A stretch of DNA of 64,000 bases. Origin: Gymnopus androsaceus JB14. Taxonomy: Eukaryota; Basidiomycota; Agaricomycetes; Agaricales; Omphalotaceae. The stretch spans positions 49,656-113,655 of the forward strand of contig ML769615.1 in NCBI GenBank assembly GCA_009733575.1, read 5' to 3'. Made by a program: the position numbers and the translations under genes. The notes beneath the pieces were generated by a model. The model made no database searches, was not told the DNA's origin, and saw only the letters and a program-made list of their open reading frames with translations. How positions within the stretch are numbered: the stretch's first letter is position 1; every line of letters begins with the position of its first letter. Below, piece by piece: positions 57,801 through 64,000 of the stretch.

Positions 57801-59684
57801 GACCCGACTTGATTTTGGCCCAGGTGCCCGCCCGAAACGTCATTTGAGGAACTGTGGGCAAAGCATCGTTCGCATTCAGAATGTTTGCTTCAGTCGCAAT
57901 TTCTATAGCATTGTCATCAAAAGAAACGTTCTCAACGCGCATGTGTATGGGCATGGCTAGATCATGCGCTTTCAACACTGGCGGTGGCTGTCGTTTGACT
58001 TTTTGATTCCGCTGGGACCATGCGTTTTCATTGGGGAAGCTGGTTTTGAAGAGGTGTCGATAGAGAAGGCCTGGTACAGTTCGCAAATAGCCAGCAAGCT
58101 TCGTATGCTTGGGCAACATGCTATACGCTTGGATGTAGATGCGTCCCGGATATCGAGATTTGAATACACAACGGAGGACACTGGCATGAACTCTACCAGC
58201 CTCAATATCAGCCGATATCTTGTCGAATGTGTCGAGCTCGCTGCCTCGCTTCATTAATAAGAGTCAGAACGAAGAAAAGAATAACTACACAAACGCAACC
58301 TACCCGACATGCTACACTGAAAACCTGGTAATCCGGGGGGTTGACAGCAGGATTCGAGTCCCCTGTTACCCATCGTGCAAGGAGTTGCTGCTCCCGTAGC
58401 TGTGCCTCTAGACGTGCTGAGCGCCTCCGTGCTTCTTCGGATTGGCCTTCCTCCACGGTTACATTGGCAGACGGAGACTGAATCTCCACATCCGCATCCT
58501 TTGCTAGAGCCAACCTGTCCTCGACTTCCTTGTCGATCGCGCTTTTCGTTTCCTCAAACTGATCGGGATCCAAGTCGTTTATTTTGTTGAGCATGGCCCA
58601 TATATCCTTCTCGGGCTCGCCGCCAAAGAGCTTCTGGACCTGTTCTCGTGCCTTGGGGAGCGACAGCTCGGGGTCTGTCAGCATCCTCTTCACGATTGTC
58701 CACCCTTGGATTATCCGGGGATCACTTTAAATCAAAATTATTAGAAAACCTAAACTTGAATTAACGATATAGTGCGACCTACAAGCTGGAGACTTGAGGT
58801 GTATGACGTTGCTCGTCAATGCTCATATCGTTAGAAGGTGAAGGAGAACTATCACTGGGAGATTGACGGTCCACTATCATATCGTTAGGTAACACGGGTG
58901 ACGTTGAACGAGCTCGGGAAGCAGGAGGAGAGCGAGGACGTGGAGTTGGAGCGCTAGTGAGCGTGGGAGCTCCGCCAGTCCATTCCTCATCGATCGGAGC
59001 TGCTGGAGCGGTGGAAATGGAAGAGGAGTGTGCAGGAACCGACTGTTGAGGTGTAGGATTGGCGCCGGAGGCTGCTGGAGCGGAACGTCGGTTCGCAATC
59101 ATTTCAGCGACTACTTCTTGATCAACAGCAGCTATGATAGGTTCGGAAGCATCATAGATGCGTGTTTGCCGCTGTAACTCATTTTCCCCAGGAATCTCTG
59201 GAAGGTAAATGACATAAGTTCCCTTCGCCGTCTGCACTTTTTCCCGGAATGTGTTGGGCGGTGGAGATGGGGATTTTGCTCGAGCGCGTTTACGAGGAAG
59301 AGATGGCACAGCTGGAGGATCCGCTTTTCGTTTACCGCTCTTCCGTGACGGTCTTTCGACATTTCCGTCATGCATTCTCTGGTCGTGCTCGACTGCAAAC
59401 TTCTCCCAAGCATTTGCAACTAGTAGCACGCCGTCTACGTGATCGTGTCTCCGGAGAGGTACGCTTTCAGCGGCCTGGCGCGCGCGTTCAGCTGCGGTGG
59501 TTTCGTCGTCTGATTCGGATAATTCATCGTCAAGAGCGTCGGATTCTTCAGCTTCGATATCGACCAATATTGAGCGAGACAGCTTAGGAAGTATCGTGAG
59601 TAGGTAAAACAGATATACAGATGTGAACAAACATACCGCGGAATGCTCGACATCTTGAGTCCGAGAAGACGAGCTGCTTGCCAT
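54896..59684 (-). pseudogene. Spt5-like protein (NGN and KOW domains), split by an inserted element
   Basis: Minus-strand exons join in frame: 59684-59637, 59582-58783, 58724-58304, 58248-57589, 57528-57496, then after the inserted element 56995-54896, in total about 1350 residues. Domains: acidic N-terminus (ILVDIEAEESD, SESDDETT), a Pro/Ser-rich region, DPRIIQGWTIVKRML, an NGN-like segment (YPGRIYIQAYSMLPKHTKLA) and a KOW (FRAGTWAKIKSGRYRGDLGF, then VVPRIQLPG). Later come several KOW-like turns (LTDGAEGVIQKVGDLMCEVA, GWRGEVVDIARD, YKDREGEVVDARADP). True Spt5 binds RNA polymerase II; this one is diverged, lacks clear C-terminal repeats, and resembles the Spt5-like families expanded in mushrooms. 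The element sits between ..IVGGRFD and VQTVRGG... Unless it is spliced out, stops inside it end the protein. Gene and transposase run in the same direction, 463 bp apart. Confidence 0.65.
56996..57495. mobile_element. Telomere-word element, copy D, trimmed, inside the Spt5-like gene
   Basis: The same body as copies A-C, with TTAGGG words (57307-57340 and 57389-57427) and the internal hairpin at about 57212-57289. The outermost 40-60 bp of the TIRs are missing on both sides: it starts with cgagctattttaatactagc and ends at ctctgtatcaa. GAT occurs on both edges and could be a short target duplication. GT and AG dinucleotides near the edges would make splicing conceivable, but none looks strong. 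Confidence 0.75.
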
Positions 59685-59902
59685 CGAGGTCGTGGAACTG
59701 GATCTAATCGGAGTTTTTGATTAGCCTGGTACACGGAGAACAAGTCCATCCATCCGACGTAGTGTCTCCCCGTATTTTTCACTTTTTTCAGCGTGTTTTA
59801 ACACATTTTTGGGCCTTAAGCCCTTCCAATCATTCAGACAGTGTCAAAAATCATTTTAACTAATAATACGCTACTGCAAACAAAGGGGGGAAAGTACTTA
59901 CA

Positions 59903-60105
59903 TTGGCGACGTTGAAGTTCGGGAAAGAAAAATGAAAAAGTGTGACATAACGCGGGGAGTGACTGATAGCGCTGGCAGCCGAGGAGTTGGATGCGCCATC
60001 GAACCACGGGGTCGATGGCGCATCCAACTCCTCGGCTGCCAGCGCTATCAGTCACTCCCCAGCATTACGTCACCCTATTTGCTGCTCTCTCCCGAACTTC
60101 GACAT
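59903..60105. repeat. Near-perfect 200-bp hairpin
   Basis: The 60-bp core ggggagtgactgatagcgct, then ggcagccgaggagttggatg and cgccatcga is repeated in exact inverse across a loop of about 10 bp at 60001-60010. Outside it the match continues with gtgac(a/g)taa and gttgaagttcgggaaag / ctctcccgaacttcgac. It lies about 220 bp upstream of the Spt5-like start and is far better preserved than other palindromes on this side. Confidence 0.85.
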
Positions 60106-61080
60106 CGCTCCCTCCAGCCGCCCACTCACTGGCGCTGTCGCTTCCAGGTACCCAGCGGCCATATGGCTGGAACGCGAAACCTACCATTTCTACACACCTA
60201 TCGACGTCCACTCACACGAAGCTCTCCTGCTGAAAAGATACTTCGGTCGGCTTTGATTCGGGATGAACAACACTTTACCGATCCTACTCTGCCTTCATCA
60301 AGAAACCACCGTCGCCGACATTGACCTGCAACCCAACCCCTCCCTCACATTGCCCCGCTAAAACCTCATGAGCAGGTACTGCGTGCGAGGCTAGAGAGGG
60401 TGCCCAAGCATTAACGAGAGACAGGGCCAGGGTAAAAAACATTCGATTACTACTCCCGGTTCCTTTCCTCGCTCCCCAGGGGCTGACTATACACGCAGCA
60501 GCTGTGCTAGGAATAGCGTTCATACGGGTGCTTCGGTAAGCTACTAATTTTTGGTCGATTACTGCATATTATTTCCTCACAGATCGCTACGCACCGGGGC
60601 AGTAGGGTCACCACCGATCTTTGGCGAAACAGAGGTCGGATTCTATGGTCGAATGCTTATGCGTAGGGTGTGTTTCACCAAGGGTTATGGGCCGCCATCC
60701 GTGAGCTTTCCGCTTGCTTTGGTGCAATCCAATATGCTTTGTTACCTTGTATATCATACTAGCGACTATAGAATAGTCGTTATTGTAGTAACATCTGTTA
60801 GCTCACTGTACTTACTGAGCTGAAATTCCATCATTTGAGAAATTAGAAACAAAGTACTTGAACGAAACAAACATACGAAACAGGAATGTCAAAGCTGCCG
60901 CACTCATGCCCTTTTAGGAAGATTATGAGGTGTGGTCCGCAACGACCTTAAACTAGGGAACAATAGAGGCTTAGCAGGATAATCGAGGACAATGTATTCT
61001 GATAGGTGGCCCAAATGCGGTAGGTTTCTGCACTTTGAGATATTCAATTAACTAATCACACTGTCCATCTACCTCTCACA
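60106..61080. other. No gene supported
   Basis: Several overlapping frames on both strands, none with a domain or with intron-joined continuity. It is probably the promoter region for the following gene. Confidence 0.35.
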
Positions 61081-61227
61081 TCATGCCCAAAACCATCAGT
61101 CCAAGAACGCCAGCTTCGCGCTTGAATCCTGTTCTTAACGTCGCCACAAAGGTGTCCCAGCGCAAAGCCAACAGTGCTAGGATTAGGGAGCTCTTGCACG
61201 AAAATCCGCCGTGCTGCTGGACTGCCC

Positions 61228-62269
61228 ATGTCTTTCCGCCGTCTCGTTGTCAATCCCGGAGAGTATTGTGCGAACAAGCAGGATATATTCATAGGGGACA
61301 GCGATAATGTCAACAGCTCAAATCACCCGCGCTTTAGTGAACTTGGTCAACTGTACCGCAAGGTGTGTGTTGATAAAACTTCTTATTTAAGCATACATTT
61401 AATGCTCTTTGCCAGGTATATTGCTCTAACTCTACCCAGTTTATACGACTCGCATGGGATACCAAGCAGATTCCCCGGCATTTTCTTGAATCGAATAAGG
61501 AACTGATGAGCCTCCTCATCGCTCGCGAAATGCTTAGACCCATTCCGAGGACGAGATCAAGTCCGAAAGGCAATGCGACTTCCTCATCGAGTACATCTAC
61601 CCATTCCAAACAGATATCTTCGGATTCGACAACAATGGAAATTTCAGATGATGAGGATGACTCTGATATCGAAATCATTGACGTCGGGCCTGGTGTCTTC
61701 AACTATCCCAACTATCAGCGTATACTGGCAGAGCGGGTTACACTGAACTCTTCCCCTGCCACCTCACGCGCAGCATCTAAACGCATGGGAGACGCTGGCT
61801 CAAAGGCTCAGCGGGACAGAATTATTGCGAACGCAATGTCTAGTTCACCTGTCAGTAGTGATAAGGATGAAGTCGAGCAATTAATTAGATCCAAGGCTGA
61901 TGCCCGCACGCCGGTAATTTTGTATGTCTTCACCAAGGTAAACCATTTTGAAGATAATAATATTTTCTGCTCCACTGACGCGCTTTCCAGATCAACAGCG
62001 ACGTCCAGAGCATCCACCCAATTGAAGTCAAGCTGCCTGTAGCCTCTGGATCACTCATAACGTTGGAGCGTTTGGTGAAACAATTGGGTCCACTGGGGTT
62101 AAAATCGACCTCTTCTATCAATCGATACATCGCGCCTACAGGTACATGGAGGCTGATCCGATGGAACACCCCATTTATGGTGAGGACTAATGCAATCATT
62201 GCTTTGAAGCTATCAAATGTTACGGTGAAGGATTGGAAGATTCACGCGCCTCATATCTTTGATAATTGA
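61228..62269 (+). CDS. Hypothetical protein, three exons
   Basis: Exons about 61228-61362, 61416-61937 and 61991-62269 with GT-AG introns of 53 nt; the frame stays open for about 311 residues. The start is uncertain: an upstream frame from 61083 (MPKTISPRTPASRL) overlaps in another phase, and the 61228 ATG (MSFRRLVVNPGEY) is the first in the frame that splices. The middle is Ser/Thr-rich and acidic (EISDDEDDSDIEIID), like a SUMO-interacting or nuclear acidic patch. The C-terminal part (VQSIHPIEVKLPVASG, APTGTWRLIRWNTPF) looks folded, but I recognise no family. A nuclear protein is a weak inference from the acidic patch only. Confidence 0.55.
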
Positions 62270-62670
62270 TCCTTAAATATGTACTGTATCTGTTCTATGA
62301 ATTACCATTTCATAAACCATTCAATCACTATCTTAATCAAATGGCGTGTTTAAAGAATTTCAGTGTGAGCACCTTTTTGAGCCAAAAATGTACTGCTTTG
62401 ATCTTAGATGACCGTGATCCGTGGTCTGAGACAACCTTAAACTACCCCATTGTGTGGCCCTATTGCGATCATTGTACATCGAATCTAGCAAAATCTAACA
62501 ATCGGAAAAGAGATAGCCTAGGTAATTCATTGTTCGTCCAATCATCTCATTTTCTAATTATCCAATGACCAATCTGTTTGTGGCCAAGTCTACCACCACA
62601 TTCAACCTTCTTACTCTAGCTCCACCATCTTCTCTGCGACTCATTCACAGTGCCTACGCTTACAATTGCA

Positions 62671-64000
62671 ATGAAAAAAACAACAACTACTGGCGATACT
62701 TCTGCCAACATGGATTTGACGAATGTTATTGAAGTAACTGCAACAACGACACAACCCACACAGCAGGAGAGTTCAGGTGAAACTGGTGCAGTGGAAAACG
62801 CAGGAAAAGCCTCAGTAAGTTGCTCCTATAATGCGTCAGAAGTTTCACATCTGATCATAGCCTGTCAGAGTAAAGGACGCTATAACTACTCTATGACTCA
62901 GAAGCAATTTTTACAAGGGCTCATCTCTGAGTACAAGGCCCACGGTCAAAAGCGGAAACTAGCTTTCGACGTGATCTATGCCAAACATCTGGTGAACCAA
63001 CCATCCTTCACCACCCCACCATCGATGACAGCTGAAGATTGGAAGAAGGTGTGTATTTTGCTTCCTCGTTTTCAGTGCCACGCTCACTGTCCACTCAGAG
63101 TCTGCAGAAATGGTTCAATAATAATGCAAACAAAGACACGCAACCTCAGAAGAAGCAGGCGACGGATATCAGATCTCAGACCAAGGATGTCAAACCTCAA
63201 ACAACCGATGCTAAACCTCACCAGAACATTGCTGAAGCACAGAAGAACCAGAGTCACTCTCCTGGTGACCTTCCTTCAGCGACTAATCTGCCAGCAGCTT
63301 TGTCCTGGGCAAAGCTTCGTGACCTCGCAAAGTTCTTCAACGAGCTAACTTCGGCTGATATGGAAGTGAAATCGGGGAGAGTGGCATTCGCTGGTAGCCG
63401 GGGCGTGAAGGAGGACGAGATTATTAAAGAGTGGAATGATTTGAGTGGTGATGAATGCAACAAGTGGGAAAAGCGTGCCGCTGCTGAGTGCAACACTGAA
63501 GGGTGAGCTCACTGTATCTTGTTGTGATTGGTGCCCTAACCACCTATAATTTGTAGCAATTGAGAGTGTTTCGTGTCCTCCTTATTGACATTACTCAAAG
63601 GGTGCCTACAGTTTGGACACATTGGACAGGGAGAGATCGTCACAGTTATTACTTTTGACAAAGGCTTTGGTCACGAAGGTCGAAAGGTCGCCAGTCATGG
63701 GTAAGTGTCTTCATGTTATATACATGTGTGAACACTACTGATGCAGGACACGGTTAGCATTTTTGCGAGTTTGGACACAAAGTGCCGCGCTACATTTCCG
63801 GAAGTTTTGAAAGACCATGAGGGACTGTACCGCGTACTTTCAGCTCACCTGCATGAGACCTTGAAAGAAGGAAGTCAGCTGATTTTCTTTTCTTTTTGCT
63901 CCTCGATGCTGACAATTGTTTTCGTAGTGATTAAGGATCTCAAGCTAATCACCGAAATACCTATTGATAGTGAAGGCCGCGCCCGGTTCCCCACAATATC
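62671..64000 (+). CDS. Hypothetical protein, multi-exon, runs off the window
   Basis: Exons 62671-62814, 62869-63048 and 63099-63502 join cleanly. The N-terminus is Thr/Ser-rich (MKKTTTTGDTSANMDL). The second exon reads YSMTQKQFLQGLISEYKAHG and IYAKHLVNQPSFTTPP. The third has a Gln/Lys/Thr-rich linker and then SWAKLRDLAKFFNELTSADM and IKEWNDLSGDECNKWEKRAA, whose spacing of aromatic and W/E residues recalls an HMG-box-like helix pair, though I would not call it one. Beyond 63502 the model is unclear; coding-like pieces occur at about 63560-63710 (FGHIGQGEIVTVITFDKGFG) and 63760-64000 (LDTKCRATFPEVLKDHEGLY). The gene is incomplete here. Confidence 0.5.

Overview
The window looks like a repeat-rich accessory region of a mushroom-forming basidiomycete (Agaricomycetes). 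The evidence is short GT-AG introns of about 45-60 nt, a KDZ transposase with its CxC2 cysteine cluster, fungal chromodomain Ty3/gypsy elements, a UstYa/DUF3328 gene, a fungal multi-spanning membrane protein, and a relic of a HAD-type terpene cyclase. No rRNA, tRNA, CRISPR or prokaryotic signal was seen. All calls come from reading the sequence; no search was run.

Layout. 0-17 kb is mostly small inverted-repeat (foldback) elements around one intact-looking UstYa-family gene (5422-6416, five exons), flanked by diverged inverted segments (4.08-5.33 kb against 13.2-16.9 kb). 17-22 kb holds two more intact-looking genes, a fungal multi-spanning membrane protein (17136-18433, six exons) and a serine carboxypeptidase S10 (20345-22231, ten exons). 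23-25.5 kb is foldback and other repeats. 25.5-43.3 kb is a nested retrotransposon block: two minus-strand Ty3/gypsy chromovirus copies sharing a long LTR-like repeat, interrupted by copies of a non-autonomous TIR element that carries telomere-like words, and bounded on the right by an inverted pair of LTR-like arms. 43-50.5 kb is foldback elements, a 10-bp minisatellite and a truncated HAD/terpene-cyclase relic. 50.5-59.7 kb holds a KDZ transposase gene and, co-directional upstream, a large Spt5-like (NGN plus KOW) gene split by a 0.5-kb telomere-word element. 60-64 kb holds two spliced genes I do not recognise, the second running off the window.

Most notable pattern: at least seven foldback elements share the terminus CATCAGCAAAA but have different cores, each core built by repeating one short word in both orientations. 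Elements with other termini (TAGTGATGTGCCGGC, the telomere-word TIR, an AACTTG family, a GGAATGTGGAAT family) show the same design. I do not know a described element class with constant ends and word-amplified variable palindromic cores; this is the best candidate for an undescribed system here.
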